This document shows positions 36,333 to 45,525 of a stretch of 64,000 nucleotides of DNA, one piece after another. Location of the stretch: contig JAGWJY010000002.1 of assembly GCA_028865545.1 (NCBI GenBank), positions 1-64,000 on the forward strand, written 5' to 3'. Both the position numbers and the translations under genes were made by a program. The first letter of the stretch is position 1. Each line of letters starts with the position of its first letter. Below the pieces are notes generated by a model. That model made no database searches and had not been told where the DNA came from. It worked only from the letters and a program-made list of their open reading frames with translations. The DNA comes from Alphaproteobacteria bacterium. GTDB taxonomy: Bacteria > Pseudomonadota > Alphaproteobacteria > Micropepsales > Micropepsaceae.

Positions 36333-37100
36333 TCAGCCTCTCAACTCCTTCATATAAGCCTTACCCATACCCTGAATGAAAGCTTGGTCAGAGCCCATGA
36401 TCACGTACTGAAAACCCTGCTCGTGAAACCGCTTGGTCTCCGCCGGATTCGGCGAGATGATGCCAGCCGCTTTGCCCGCCGCGCGAACTTTCCTTACCAC
36501 CACATCGATGGTCTCCAACACTTTGGGATGCTTGGGTTGACCGATCACTCCAAGGGCCTGAGTTAAGTCAAAGGGGCCGACAAACATCACATCAACACCG
36601 TCCACGGCCAGCATGTCATCGAGATTCTCAAGTGCGGCAGCCGTCTCGCAATAAGCTATGACCATAGTGTTGGCATTGGAGAATTCAGCATATTCACGCG
36701 GATCCATATTGCTGTAATTCGCGGAGCGCTGGCTGGCGGAATAACCGCGCTTGCCCATCGGCGCGTATTTGGTGCGCTCCACGACAAGCTCAACTTCGCG
36801 CCTTGTGCTCGTCTCTGGCACCATGACGCCGTAGCTGCCAGCATCAAGCGCCTGCAGAATTTGCGCGCGATCGTTCTCGCGCACGCGCACTGTCGAAACG
36901 ATACCATACGCCTCGGATGTGCGGATCAGATTGACGACCGTCTCGCGGTTCATCGATGTGTGTTCGTTGTCGATAGCGATGAAATCGAAACCGGCATTGG
37001 CGATCATTTCCACGGAGCTCGGATCCGTCATCTTTACAAAGGTGCCGACGACGTTTTCTCCACGTTGAAGCCTTTGCTTGATTTTGTTTTCCTTGATCAT
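36333..37100 (-). CDS. HpcH/HpaI family aldolase
   Basis: A 255-residue class II pyruvate aldolase. H47 in FIAIDNEHTSMN is the catalytic base; an arginine follows in VSTVRVREND; metal ligands are in AYCETAAALENLDD and DVMFVGPFDLTQALG. It differs from the true GarL copy at 46.8 kb (DNEHTSMN in place of DGEHAPND), so it probably uses another 2-keto-3-deoxy acid. It would release pyruvate plus an aldehyde, plausibly glycolaldehyde or tartronate semialdehyde feeding the isomerase and reductase next door. The substrate is inferred. Confidence 0.86.
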   Translation of the reverse strand: MIKENKIKQRLQRGENVVGTFVKMTDPSSVEMIANAGFDFIAIDNEHTSMNRETVVNLIRTSEAYGIVSTVRVRENDRAQILQALDAGSYGVMVPETSTRREVELVVERTKYAPMGKRGYSASQRSANYSNMDPREYAEFSNANTMVIAYCETAAALENLDDMLAVDGVDVMFVGPFDLTQALGVIGQPKHPKVLETIDVVVRKVRAAGKAAGIISPNPAETKRFHEQGFQYVIMGSDQAFIQGMGKAYMKELRG

Positions 37101-37447
37101 CTCATACTCCGTTCATGATACAGATAAGATTATGCCACATCGCTGCCTTTCTGATTATCGTAGAACGTGAAGCGACACCAGCGCTGCACGAACGTGTCAC
37201 AGAACATGCGATGTGACTGCCGCTCTCGTTCATTGCGTGATGAGAATGGTCGCCGCCATGCAAAATGATTATGGCGCAATGCCTCAGCGGCATCATGTAC
37301 GCCGTTCTGCGTCTGCCATGCCCCAAGTCGCCGCACCCATAGCGCGTACGAGCACACACAGGAATGCACTGTTACGATTGCGCTTCATCTGGTTCGTGAT
37401 AGGAAAGCATCCCGGCATCGAGCGTAGAATCTACAAGGAGAAACGTC
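37101..37447. other. Divergent intergenic region between the aldolase and garR
   Basis: 347 nt with no convincing gene; minus-strand frames of 79-85 codons here lack domains and good starts. It must hold promoters for both divergent units. CATGATACAGATAAGATTATG near 37114-37134 is AT-rich and a candidate promoter or regulator site for the aldolase side. AAGGAGAAACGTC directly before ATG 37448 is a strong ribosome binding site. Confidence 0.5.
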
Positions 37448-38338
37448 ATGAGTAAGTTGGGATTTGTCGGATTGGGGATCATGGGCGCGCCAATGGCTGG
37501 TCATTTGCTGGCCGCTGGTCATGAGGTGTTTGGCTTTGACGTGAACCCGCTGCCGGTCGATCTCGCTGCGAAGGGGCTCAAGGCGTGCACATCGAGCAAG
37601 GACGTGGCGCAGAAATGCGACATTCTTTTCATCATGGTCCCCGATACGCCTCACGTGGGCGCAGTTCTGTTCGGCGAGAACGGCGCAGCGGAAGCGCTTA
37701 CCAAGGGCAAGATTGTGGTCGACATGAGTTCCATTTCGCCAATCGAGACCAAGGATTATGCGGCAAAGGTCGTGGCGAAGGGTTGCGACTATCTGGATGC
37801 ACCGGTATCCGGCGGTGAAGTCGGCGCCAAAGCTGCGACGCTGTCGATCATGGTGGGCGGCAAGGAAGAGGTCTTTGCCAAGGTAAAGCCGCTGTTCGAG
37901 TTGATGGGGAAAAATATCACACTCGTGGGCGACGTCGGCGCCGGCCAAACGGCAAAGGTCGCCAACCAGATGATCGTGGCAATGACGATTGAGGCCGTCG
38001 GTGAAGCACTGCTCTTCGCGTCCAAGGCCGGTGCCGATCCGGCGCGCGTTCGTCAAGCGCTGATGGGCGGCTTTGCGTCCTCGAAGATCCTGGAAGTTCA
38101 TGGCGATCGCATGGTAAAACGCACATTCGATCCCGGCTTCCGCATCGCGCTACACCAGAAGGACTTGAACCTCGCCCTCAACGCGGCACGGCAGATGGGA
38201 ATTTCGCTGCCCAATACCGCCACCTGCCAGGAGTTGTTCAACGCCTGTGCGGCCCATGGCGGCAGTGGCTGGGACCATTCTGCAATGGTCAAGGCGCTTG
38301 AGACATTGGCGAATTTCGAAGTTGGCCAGAAGGGTTGA
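37448..38338 (+). CDS. garR: Tartronate semialdehyde reductase (2-hydroxy-3-oxopropionate reductase)
   Basis: A 296-residue beta-hydroxyacid dehydrogenase. The NAD(P) loop is GFVGLGIMGAPMAGHLLAAG, the substrate loop DAPVSGGEVGA, the catalytic lysine K170 with N173 in GAGQTAKVANQ, and the C-terminal KDLNLAL. Length and motifs match E. coli GarR/GlxR. It would reduce tartronate semialdehyde (from GarL or hydroxypyruvate isomerase) to D-glycerate. AAGGAG lies 8 nt before ATG. It is a single plus-strand gene convergent with the LysR gene, 4 nt apart, and separate from the main gar operon. Confidence 0.87.
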   Translation: MSKLGFVGLGIMGAPMAGHLLAAGHEVFGFDVNPLPVDLAAKGLKACTSSKDVAQKCDILFIMVPDTPHVGAVLFGENGAAEALTKGKIVVDMSSISPIETKDYAAKVVAKGCDYLDAPVSGGEVGAKAATLSIMVGGKEEVFAKVKPLFELMGKNITLVGDVGAGQTAKVANQMIVAMTIEAVGEALLFASKAGADPARVRQALMGGFASSKILEVHGDRMVKRTFDPGFRIALHQKDLNLALNAARQMGISLPNTATCQELFNACAAHGGSGWDHSAMVKALETLANFEVGQKG

Positions 38339-38342
38339 GATC

Positions 38343-39278
38343 TCAGCCTCGCACTTTGACTGCCGGCTTTACCGGTGGCCAAAGCGCATTGGGTTTCGAG
38401 AAGTCCGCGACTTGTTCCACCATGCCGCGTAGTCTTGCAACTAGCGGGCGGGTGTCATCTCTCCGCCAGTGCAGGTAATAGCGTAGCGGCGGCAGCGGTG
38501 GATCGCTCGTCATGCGAACCAATGCCTGATGTCCCTGCCCCTCGCGCAGCCAACTTTCCGGGAAAAGGCCGATCCCCACACCGGCAATCACCAATCCCGC
38601 AATCGCGGCCAAGCTGTTGCAGGTCAGGCGCCGTGCCACCTCGAAGTTGTTCTCGGTCAACCAGAGATCGGCCATACGGGTCGCGCCTGCACCGACAGGC
38701 ATGGTTATGATGGCGACCTCGCGCAACATTGCGGCAGTTAGCTTTTTTTGTTTTCCAACCAACGATGGCGCACCCGCCCAGTGAAAACGAACATCCGCCA
38801 GTGGCTTCGTTGCGATCGCGCTACATGACGAAAGCCCCGCAATGACCGCAAAATCAAACACGCCATGGTCGACATGCTGTTCCAAAGCCGAACCGATATC
38901 AACGCTGGGTTCGAGGATCAGATTCGGATAGGTCTTGCGCGCCAGCGCCACGAAATCGGGCAGCCAGGTGAGTGACGTATGCTCACCAACGCCGAAGCGG
39001 CAGTGGCCGCTGGCACGACTATCATCGGCCATCGTGGTGTGCAGCTCATCGGCAGTGTTGAGGAGCCGCCGCGCCAGAGGCAACAGGATCACGCCCGCTT
39101 CGGTTAGCGTTGCCTTATGCCCGGAGCGATCGAAAAGCTGACGGCCGAATTGCCCTTCCAACTCGCTGATGCGCTTGGAAAGCGAGGACTGCGACACATG
39201 CAAACGCTGCGCCGCGATCAGGAAGCTGGCCGAGGTCGCCGCCCAGTAAAATGCCTCAAGCTGCTTGAGCGTCGTCAT
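38343..39278 (-). CDS. LysR family transcriptional regulator
   Basis: A 311-residue LysR protein. The winged helix spans residues 1-60 (LKQLEAFYWAATSASFLIAA, then LHVSQSSLSKRISELEGQ). The periplasmic-binding-like effector domain spans ~90-295. It is divergent from the Ldh-type dehydrogenase operon with 118 nt between the starts, the classic arrangement in which a LysR protein controls the opposite operon. The CACTTTATTG...AATAAAGTG pair near 39291-39324 (AATAAAGTG and CACTTTATTG) forms an inverted repeat in that gap and is a good operator candidate. The effector is probably the substrate of that operon. Confidence 0.88.
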   Translation of the reverse strand: MTTLKQLEAFYWAATSASFLIAAQRLHVSQSSLSKRISELEGQFGRQLFDRSGHKATLTEAGVILLPLARRLLNTADELHTTMADDSRASGHCRFGVGEHTSLTWLPDFVALARKTYPNLILEPSVDIGSALEQHVDHGVFDFAVIAGLSSCSAIATKPLADVRFHWAGAPSLVGKQKKLTAAMLREVAIITMPVGAGATRMADLWLTENNFEVARRLTCNSLAAIAGLVIAGVGIGLFPESWLREGQGHQALVRMTSDPPLPPLRYYLHWRRDDTRPLVARLRGMVEQVADFSKPNALWPPVKPAVKVRG

Positions 39279-39290
39279 TCGCTTTATCTC

Positions 39291-39324
39291 AATAAAGTGC
39301 TTCGAGTTAAATCACTTTATTGCA
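39291..39324. promoter_or_regulatory. Inverted repeat AATAAAGTG / CACTTTATT between divergent LysR and Ldh genes
   Basis: AATAAAGTG at 39292-39300 and CACTTTATT at 39315-39323 are exact reverse complements, centre-to-centre distance 23 nt. They lie in the gap between the LysR gene and the operon it faces, where a LysR recognition/activation site is expected. The arms are seen directly; binding is inference. Confidence 0.5.
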
Positions 39325-39396
39325 AGTTACGAGTTCGCTAAAGAGCCTTATCGGCATTCCAATACGCGCCGGAATTCATGCCGTGGAGGTCGTCGG

Positions 39397-40449
39397 ATGT
39401 CGTATTCGGTCAACGTCGTCAAAACCTTTTCCCGCAACTGTTTCATCGCAGCCCGGGTCAATTCCGAGCATGCAGAACAAATCTCGGACAACCTCGTTCA
39501 TGCTGATCTGCGCGGTATTGCGTCACATGGCTTAACCCGCATCCCGATCTACGTGGAGCGCATTCTGCGCGGTGTCGTCAAAGCGGCGCCGCAGATGAAA
39601 GTTCTGACCGACAAGGGACCTCTGAAACTGGTGGACGGCGATAACGCCTCCGGCGCTGTGGCGAGCTGCTTCGCCAATGCTCTTGCCATCCGTAGCGCCA
39701 AAGAATTTGGAATCTGCTTGGTCACCGTACGCAACAGTAACCACAACGGCATCGCTGCCGCCTACACCATCGAGATGGCCAGGGCCGGCCTCCTCGGCAT
39801 ATGCGCCACCAATGTCTCCAAATCGATGGCAATTGCGGGCAGCATGGTGCCGGTCTTGGGCACCAATCCCATTTCCTTTTCCGTGCCGCGCAAGGGGCAC
39901 GAGCCGATCGTCCTGGATATGGCGAGTTCCGTCGTGGCGCGCGGCAAGATCGTCGAAGCTGCAAAGCGCGGTGATCCCATTCCTGAAGGCTGGGCGCTCG
40001 ATTCCGAAGGCCAACCAACCACTGACTCCGTCGCTGCAGAGAAAGGTGTGATCCTGCCCTTCTCCGGCGTGAAGGGCTCCGGCATGGCGCTCATGGTCGA
40101 TATGTTCTCGGGCGTGCTGGCCAACAGTCTGTTTGGTGCTCTGATACCAAACCTCTACAGCAATTTCACCGATCCACAGCGCATCGGTCATTTCTTCCTC
40201 GCCATTGATCCGCACGCACTCGAAGATGGTGCCGCTTTCGAGGACCGCGTCGAAACATTCGTCGGGATGATCAAATCCGCCAAGCGCGCCGCGGGCGTCG
40301 ACGAAATTCTCTTACCAGGTGAGCCGGAAATGCGGCTGGAGGCGCGGCGACGCGTCGAAGGCATTACGCTTCCACCCAATGTCATTGCCGATCTGAACGA
40401 AACAGCCAAATCGCTGGGCGTGCCCCCACTCGACCGAACAAAGCCTTGA
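39397..40449 (+). CDS. Ldh family oxidoreductase (malate/L-lactate/ureidoglycolate dehydrogenase type)
   Basis: A 350-residue NAD(P)-dependent dehydrogenase of the LDH2/MDH2 fold, unrelated to classical lactate dehydrogenase. H44 in RGIASHGLTRIPIYV is the catalytic histidine; the segments VRNSNHNGIAAAYT and GICATNVSKSMA, and GTNPISFSVP, are family landmarks. ATG 39397 has GGAGGT 7-8 nt upstream, so the longer frame from 39265 is rejected. Family substrates include malate, sulfolactate, ureidoglycolate and 2,3-diketogulonate. It heads a four-gene plus-strand operon (39.4-43.1 kb) probably controlled by the divergent LysR protein. Confidence 0.87.
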   Translation: MSYSVNVVKTFSRNCFIAARVNSEHAEQISDNLVHADLRGIASHGLTRIPIYVERILRGVVKAAPQMKVLTDKGPLKLVDGDNASGAVASCFANALAIRSAKEFGICLVTVRNSNHNGIAAAYTIEMARAGLLGICATNVSKSMAIAGSMVPVLGTNPISFSVPRKGHEPIVLDMASSVVARGKIVEAAKRGDPIPEGWALDSEGQPTTDSVAAEKGVILPFSGVKGSGMALMVDMFSGVLANSLFGALIPNLYSNFTDPQRIGHFFLAIDPHALEDGAAFEDRVETFVGMIKSAKRAAGVDEILLPGEPEMRLEARRRVEGITLPPNVIADLNETAKSLGVPPLDRTKP

Positions 40450-40466
40450 GTGCAATGGAGGCGATA

Positions 40467-41375
40467 ATGCAGAGCTACGACCGCAAAACGCCCATCGCCT
40501 TTGTCGGCCTTGGAGTGATGGGGGCAGGAATGGCGCGCCGACTGCTCGACGCCGGCTACGCCCTCACTGTCTGCGATCTCAGCGAGGAGCATACGCGGGC
40601 CTTTGCCGCACTCGGAGCGACTGTCGCCGCGAGCCCGAGCGAGGCTGTCGCAAAAAGCCGCATTCTTTTCCTCAGCTTACCCGAGACGACACATGTCGAG
40701 TCGGTACTGTTCGGCACGGACGGTGCGGTCGGCGCCCTCGCGCCGGGAAGCTGCGTCTTCGACACCAGCACGATCTCGGCAACAGCAGTACGCGAATTCG
40801 CGCGCAGACTTAAGGAAAGCGGCATCGAGATGCTCGATGCACCAGTTTCCGGCGGCAAGGATGCCGCGGCGAAAGGTACGCTGACCTGCATGGTCGGCGG
40901 TCCAAAAGATGTTTTTGAAGCCTGCCGCGAGATCGCGTCGTTCATCGCCACACGGTATCTGCACATGGGCGAACATGGCGCCGGCCAGATCGCGAAGTGC
41001 TGTAACCAAGTCGCCGTCGCCAACGCGATGATGGGCGTCGCCGAAGCTTTAACGCTGGCACGCAAGCAAGGCGTGGATTCAACGCTGGTGCGTGAAGCAC
41101 TTCTGGGCGGCGCCGCAAAGAGTTTTTCGCTCGAGAAGCATGGCCAACGCATCATCGACCACGATTTCGTTCCCGGCTTCAGCGTCAAGCTGATGCGTAA
41201 GGACTTGAACTTGGCGACCCAAGCAGGTCACGACCGCGGTGCAGTGATGCTGGGCGCGCATGTCGCGCTGCAATTGCTCGAGACACTTTACGCACAAGGC
41301 GAAGGCGATCGGGATTGGAGCGTGCTGGGTGCGCTTGTCGAACGCCTATCCGGTATCGACGACAATAAAAGCTGA
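40467..41375 (+). CDS. NAD(P)-binding beta-hydroxyacid dehydrogenase (3-hydroxyisobutyrate dehydrogenase family)
   Basis: A 302-residue protein with the Rossmann loop FVGLGVMGAGMARRLLDAG, DAPVSGGKDAA, catalytic K177 and N180 in GAGQIAKCCNQ, and C-terminal MRKDLNLA. It is a paralogue of garR at 37.4 kb but clearly diverged (about a third of residues alike in the segments compared), so a different substrate is likely. ATG 40467 has GGAGG 5-6 nt upstream; TTG 40446 and ATG 40455 are less likely starts. It is the second gene of the LysR-linked operon, 17 nt after the Ldh-type gene. Confidence 0.86.
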   Translation: MQSYDRKTPIAFVGLGVMGAGMARRLLDAGYALTVCDLSEEHTRAFAALGATVAASPSEAVAKSRILFLSLPETTHVESVLFGTDGAVGALAPGSCVFDTSTISATAVREFARRLKESGIEMLDAPVSGGKDAAAKGTLTCMVGGPKDVFEACREIASFIATRYLHMGEHGAGQIAKCCNQVAVANAMMGVAEALTLARKQGVDSTLVREALLGGAAKSFSLEKHGQRIIDHDFVPGFSVKLMRKDLNLATQAGHDRGAVMLGAHVALQLLETLYAQGEGDRDWSVLGALVERLSGIDDNKS

Positions 41376-41412
41376 AACCGACAGACAGCACTTAACTATA
41401 ACGGAGCATCCC

Positions 41413-42126
41413 ATGAGGATCAGAGATTATTTGGCGACCGCTGAATTCGAGCGGGTGTCCCCCAATCTGGTTGCCCAGGCCGCAAAATGCCCAGTGGCGG
41501 TGTTCGGCGATATGGCTGGACGGCGCAATGCGATGAATGCCCGTATACAGGGGCTCGGTCGTCACATGAAGGTCGCGGGACCGGCGTTCACGGTGGAATG
41601 TCGTGCTGGCGACAATCTCATGATGCATGTGGCGTTGGCGTTGGCGAAGCCCGGCGATATCATCGTAGTAGACGGCAAGAACGACCAATCAGGCGCACTC
41701 TGCGGTGAGCTGATGGCGACCCAGGCACGCGCTGCAGGGCTTGGCGGCTTTGTGGTCGACGCCGCCGTGCGCGACACCGCGGAGCTCGCGGATGGGCCAT
41801 TCCCCATCTTTGCCTCCGGACGTAATCCGTGCGGGCCGACCAAGAATATCCCCGGCAAGCTGTGCATTCCGCTCTCAGTCGGCGGGGCAATGGTGGAGCC
41901 CGGCGATCTCGTGCTTGGCGATGCCGACGGAGTGATGGTCTTCCCGAGAAAAGAAGTAACGAAAATCCTCGCCTTGATCGACGGTAAACTGAAGGATGAG
42001 TCACAGCGCATCAAGGAGATCAGCGAGAATAAGCTGATCTCGCCGTGGCTCGATGCCGCGATGCATCAGGCGGGTATCCTCGATGCGGACGAATCCATCG
42101 TGGCGAGTTGCGACGGGCGTAAGTAA
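41413..42126 (+). CDS. RraA-like aldolase/decarboxylase family protein
   Basis: A 237-residue protein of the RraA/HMG-aldolase fold. The Mg-binding signature is GLGGFVVDAAVRDTAEL with R120 and D121; IIVVDGKNDQSGALCGEL holds the substrate loop. Enzymatic members are 4-hydroxy-4-methyl-2-oxoglutarate or 4-carboxy-4-hydroxy-2-oxoadipate aldolases; others are RNase E regulators. Membership in a dehydrogenase operon favours an aldolase or oxaloacetate-type decarboxylase. CGGAG lies before ATG 41413; the longer frame from 41260 overlaps the upstream gene and is rejected. The extended C terminus (~50 residues) is helical. Confidence 0.8.
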   Translation: MRIRDYLATAEFERVSPNLVAQAAKCPVAVFGDMAGRRNAMNARIQGLGRHMKVAGPAFTVECRAGDNLMMHVALALAKPGDIIVVDGKNDQSGALCGELMATQARAAGLGGFVVDAAVRDTAELADGPFPIFASGRNPCGPTKNIPGKLCIPLSVGGAMVEPGDLVLGDADGVMVFPRKEVTKILALIDGKLKDESQRIKEISENKLISPWLDAAMHQAGILDADESIVASCDGRK

Positions 42127-42170
42127 CGTCGATATGCTGCATAGATGCGGCAGCAACGAAGGAAACGGCT

Positions 42171-43148
42171 ATGAAAAAGGTTTTCATCACGCGAATGCTG
42201 CCGCAGGAAAACATGGAGGAGCTACATCGCCATTTCGATGTCTCCGTCAATCCGCATGACCGCCCACTGACACGCGACGAGCTGAAAAATGGCATCAAAG
42301 ACTGCGATGCCGCCATCACACTCCTTACCGATACGATAGATGGAGAAATCCTCGACGCCGCAGGACACAAGCTCAAGATCGTCGCGAACTACGCGGTGGG
42401 CTACAATAACTTCGATCTAAAGGCCGCCACGATGCGCGGCGTGATACTGACCAACACACCTGGTGTTCTTGACGACGCAACCGCGGACCTCTCGTTCGCA
42501 CTTCTGTTGGCCGTGGCAAGGCGCGTGGTGGAGGCAGACCTCTATTTGCGCAATAGCAAGTGGAAGACCGGTTGGGCACCGACTTTCTTTGTCGGTCTTG
42601 ACGTCACCGGAAAAACGCTCGGCATCGCGGGTCTCGGGCGCATCGGCAAGAACCTGGCGCGCAAGGCGTGCGGATTCGACATGCGAATTCTCTACAGCGA
42701 CATGCACCGCGACGAGGAGTTCGAACGTCAGACCGCCGCGCGCCATGTCAGTAAGGAGACACTGCTGAAAGAATCCGACTTCCTAAGCCTGCATGTCCCG
42801 CTTCTCCCCGAGACGCGGCACTACATCGGCGAGACCGAACTGGCGTTGATGAAGCGGACAGCTGTACTGATCAATGCCAGCCGCGGCCCCGTCGTCGACG
42901 AGAAGGCACTTGTCAAAGCGCTTAAGGAAAGACGCATTTGGGGTGCGGGCCTAGATGTCTTCGAAAACGAGCCCGCACTGGAACCTGGCCTAGCCGAACT
43001 CGACAATGTGGTGATCGTGCCCCACATCGCCTCGGCGACAGTTGTCACCCGGCGCGCTATGGGCGAAATCGCCATCGGCAATGTCATCGAGGTGCTAAAC
43101 GGAAGATCGCCCGACACATGCGTCAACCCGGATGTGCTGCAGAAATAA
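42171..43148 (+). CDS. D-isomer-specific 2-hydroxyacid dehydrogenase (glyoxylate/hydroxypyruvate reductase-like)
   Basis: A 325-residue protein of the GyaR type. The NAD loop is LGIAGLGRIGKNLARK; the catalytic arginine is in LINASRGPVVDE, the glutamate in DVFENEPALEPGL and the histidine in VIVPHIASAT. GyaR-like enzymes reduce glyoxylate or hydroxypyruvate to glycolate or D-glycerate. It closes the LysR-linked operon, 44 nt after the RraA-like gene, and is convergent with garD (2 nt between stops). The product may join the glycerate pool used by the MOFRL kinase in the same region. Confidence 0.87.
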   Translation: MKKVFITRMLPQENMEELHRHFDVSVNPHDRPLTRDELKNGIKDCDAAITLLTDTIDGEILDAAGHKLKIVANYAVGYNNFDLKAATMRGVILTNTPGVLDDATADLSFALLLAVARRVVEADLYLRNSKWKTGWAPTFFVGLDVTGKTLGIAGLGRIGKNLARKACGFDMRILYSDMHRDEEFERQTAARHVSKETLLKESDFLSLHVPLLPETRHYIGETELALMKRTAVLINASRGPVVDEKALVKALKERRIWGAGLDVFENEPALEPGLAELDNVVIVPHIASATVVTRRAMGEIAIGNVIEVLNGRSPDTCVNPDVLQK

Positions 43149-43150
43149 AC

Positions 43151-44677
43151 TCAGGTCACCGGCGCGGGGTTGAAAACAGCCAGCGCGTTGTAGAGGCCCC
43201 AGCGGTCCGACCATGGTCGGACGCGGCCGCTGGCAGTATCAAGGATGAGTTGAAAAAGTTCCCAGCCCACCTCTTCCACCGTTTTTTCCCCGGATGCAAT
43301 CCGCCCCGCATCGATGTCGATCAGGTCATGCCAGCGAGCGGAAAGCTCCTTGCGCGTCGCCATCTTGATGACCGGAACCATCGAAAGACCGTAGGGCGTC
43401 CCGCGGCCTGTCGTGAAAACTTGCAGCGTGATTCCAGAAGCCACTTGCATCGTGCCGCAGACGAAATCCGAGGCCGGTGTGGCCGCAAAGATAAGTCCTC
43501 TCCTGCGAACGCGCTCGCCCGGCGCGAGCACATCGACGATGGCGGTCGTTCCCGACTTGGCGATTGAACCCATGGCCTTTTCAACGACATTGGCGAGGCC
43601 ACCCGTCTTGTTGCCAGGAGACGGGTTGGCCGCACGATCCGCGCCACCGGACTGAAGATAGCGGTCATACCAATCCATTTCCCTGATCAGCGCCCTGGCA
43701 ACATCCGGCGTGGCGCAACGCGGCGTGAGCAAATGCACGGCGTCGCGTACCTCGGTGACTTCCGAGAACATAACCGTTGCACCGGCCCGCACCAGCAGAT
43801 CGGAGCAGAAGCCAACGGCCGGGTTGGCGGTGACGCCGGAAAAAGAATCCGAACCGCCACATTGCGTACCGACCACCAGATCAGAAGCAGGACAGGTCTG
43901 CCGTTTGCGAGTATTAAGCTGCGCCAGACGGTTGTCGGCCATAACGAGAATTTCCTCGATCATCGCCTCGAAACCTTGGAAGCGTTCGTCCTGCATGCGA
44001 AGCACCGAGCCATCGCCGTTGACGCCTTGCGGCAGCAAACGTTCCGGCAGGAGTTTCTCGCAACCTAGCCCGATCACCATGATCTCGCCGCCGAAATTCG
44101 GATTGAGCGCCAAATTCTGCAAACTGCGGATCGGAATCACCGCAGCGGGCGCATTGATTGCAACGCCGCATCCATACAGGTGATTGAGACCAACAACATC
44201 ATCGACATTGGGATATTTCGGCAGCAAACGTTCTCTGATCAGCCGCACGACAACATCGACAGTGCCTGCCACGCATTGCACGCTTGTCGAGATACCGAGC
44301 ACGTTGCGCGTGCCCACTGTGCCATCTGCATTGCGATAACCATCGAAACTGAAGCCTTCAAGGGGGGGCAACGGTTGTGGAACCCTGGTCGCCAACGGCA
44401 AAGCGTCAAGCGCCGGCGGTGCAGGCACGCGAATCTTGAACTCGTCGATCCAGCTGCCCCTGGGCAAATCGCGGTCTGCCGCACCAATCATCTCACCATA
44501 GCGGATGACGGGCGCACCCGCGGCTATGTCCTCCAATGCCACCTTGTGCCCCTGCGGCACCCTTTCGGTGAGGACAAGTCCGTCCTCGAACTCGGTTCCC
44601 GCAGGAAGTCCGCCAGCATTCACCACGATAGCTACATTATCGTCAGCGTGCAGTTGGATTCGGCGTGGCGCGTCCAT
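43151..44677 (-). CDS. garD: Galactarate dehydratase
   Basis: A 508-residue protein that follows E. coli GarD along its length: an N-terminal SAF domain ([31 protein letters not shown]), then [57 protein letters not shown] and the terminal [11 protein letters not shown]. GarD removes water from galactarate to give 5-dehydro-4-deoxy-D-glucarate. These landmarks are GarD-specific and distinguish it from altronate dehydratase UxaA. ATG 44677 has GGAG 8 nt upstream; GTG 44680 is the alternative. It overlaps the aldo/keto reductase stop, so it is coupled within the gar operon. Confidence 0.94.
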   Translation of the reverse strand: MDAPRRIQLHADDNVAIVVNAGGLPAGTEFEDGLVLTERVPQGHKVALEDIAAGAPVIRYGEMIGAADRDLPRGSWIDEFKIRVPAPPALDALPLATRVPQPLPPLEGFSFDGYRNADGTVGTRNVLGISTSVQCVAGTVDVVVRLIRERLLPKYPNVDDVVGLNHLYGCGVAINAPAAVIPIRSLQNLALNPNFGGEIMVIGLGCEKLLPERLLPQGVNGDGSVLRMQDERFQGFEAMIEEILVMADNRLAQLNTRKRQTCPASDLVVGTQCGGSDSFSGVTANPAVGFCSDLLVRAGATVMFSEVTEVRDAVHLLTPRCATPDVARALIREMDWYDRYLQSGGADRAANPSPGNKTGGLANVVEKAMGSIAKSGTTAIVDVLAPGERVRRRGLIFAATPASDFVCGTMQVASGITLQVFTTGRGTPYGLSMVPVIKMATRKELSARWHDLIDIDAGRIASGEKTVEEVGWELFQLILDTASGRVRPWSDRWGLYNALAVFNPAPVT

Positions 44678-45525
44678 CACAACATCTCCAGCGGTACAGG
44701 TCGCTTGGGCGGTGGAAACAATTTATCCAATTCCGCCTCGATTTGCGGCGTGACTGTCGTCTCAACGGCGCGGACATTATCTTCCAGATGCCGGCTGTTC
44801 GAAGTTTTGGGAATGGCGACAACACCGTCGCGCCGCAACACCCATGCCAGTGACAGTTGCGACGGCGTCTGACCAAGTTCCGCGGCAAGATGCATGAGCC
44901 CCGCGTGGCGGAGCAATCGTGCCTGCTCGATGGGCGAATAGGCCATCACCGGCAAGCGATGTTTCTCACACCAGGGAAGAAGATCGAATTCGATGCCGCG
45001 GCGTGTCAAATTGTAGAGTAATTGATTGGTGGCAACCTGGCCGCCGCCGGGTACGGCCGCAAGCTCCAGCATGTCTCCGAGATCGAGATTGGAGACGCCC
45101 CAGTAGCGGATTTTGCCCGCGCGCTGCAACGTCTCAAAACCCGAAACCGTTTCGCTAAAGGGAACGCCGCCGCGCCAATGCAGCAAATACAAATCGATCC
45201 GATCCGTCTTGAGCCGCCTGAGCGATCGTTCGCAGGCCGCCAAAACGCCTTCACGTGAAGCATTGTGGGGATAGACTTTAGACACCAGGAAGACGTCATT
45301 CCTCCGTCCAACGATCGCCTCGCCGACCAATTCTTCGGAACGCCCGTCGCCATACATTTCCGCGGTGTCGATCAGGCCGAGACCGATGTCGACACCGCGC
45401 CGCAGCGTGGCGATCTCTTCTTTTCGGCGACCGCTGTCCTCGCCCATGAACCAAGTACCCTGGCCGAGTGCCGGAATTTTTTCGCCTGATGGAAGGGTGA
45501 CGGTCTTCATTCCTTCCCGCTGCAT
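44677..45525 (-). CDS. Aldo/keto reductase inside the gar operon
   Basis: A 282-residue AKR with an (alpha/beta)8 barrel. The tetrad can be traced: D in [14 protein letters not shown] (with catalytic Y), K in [11 protein letters not shown], and H in [10 protein letters not shown]. The C-terminal NADPH segment is [19 protein letters not shown] 45525 overlaps the kinase gene by 19 nt; ATG 45510 (MKTVTLPSG) overlaps by 4 nt and is an alternative. AKRs are not part of the standard galactarate pathway, so it may act on uronates, their lactones or an aldehyde by-product. Confidence 0.87.
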   Translation of the reverse strand: MQREGMKTVTLPSGEKIPALGQGTWFMGEDSGRRKEEIATLRRGVDIGLGLIDTAEMYGDGRSEELVGEAIVGRRNDVFLVSKVYPHNASREGVLAACERSLRRLKTDRIDLYLLHWRGGVPFSETVSGFETLQRAGKIRYWGVSNLDLGDMLELAAVPGGGQVATNQLLYNLTRRGIEFDLLPWCEKHRLPVMAYSPIEQARLLRHAGLMHLAAELGQTPSQLSLAWVLRRDGVVAIPKTSNSRHLEDNVRAVETTVTPQIEAELDKLFPPPKRPVPLEML

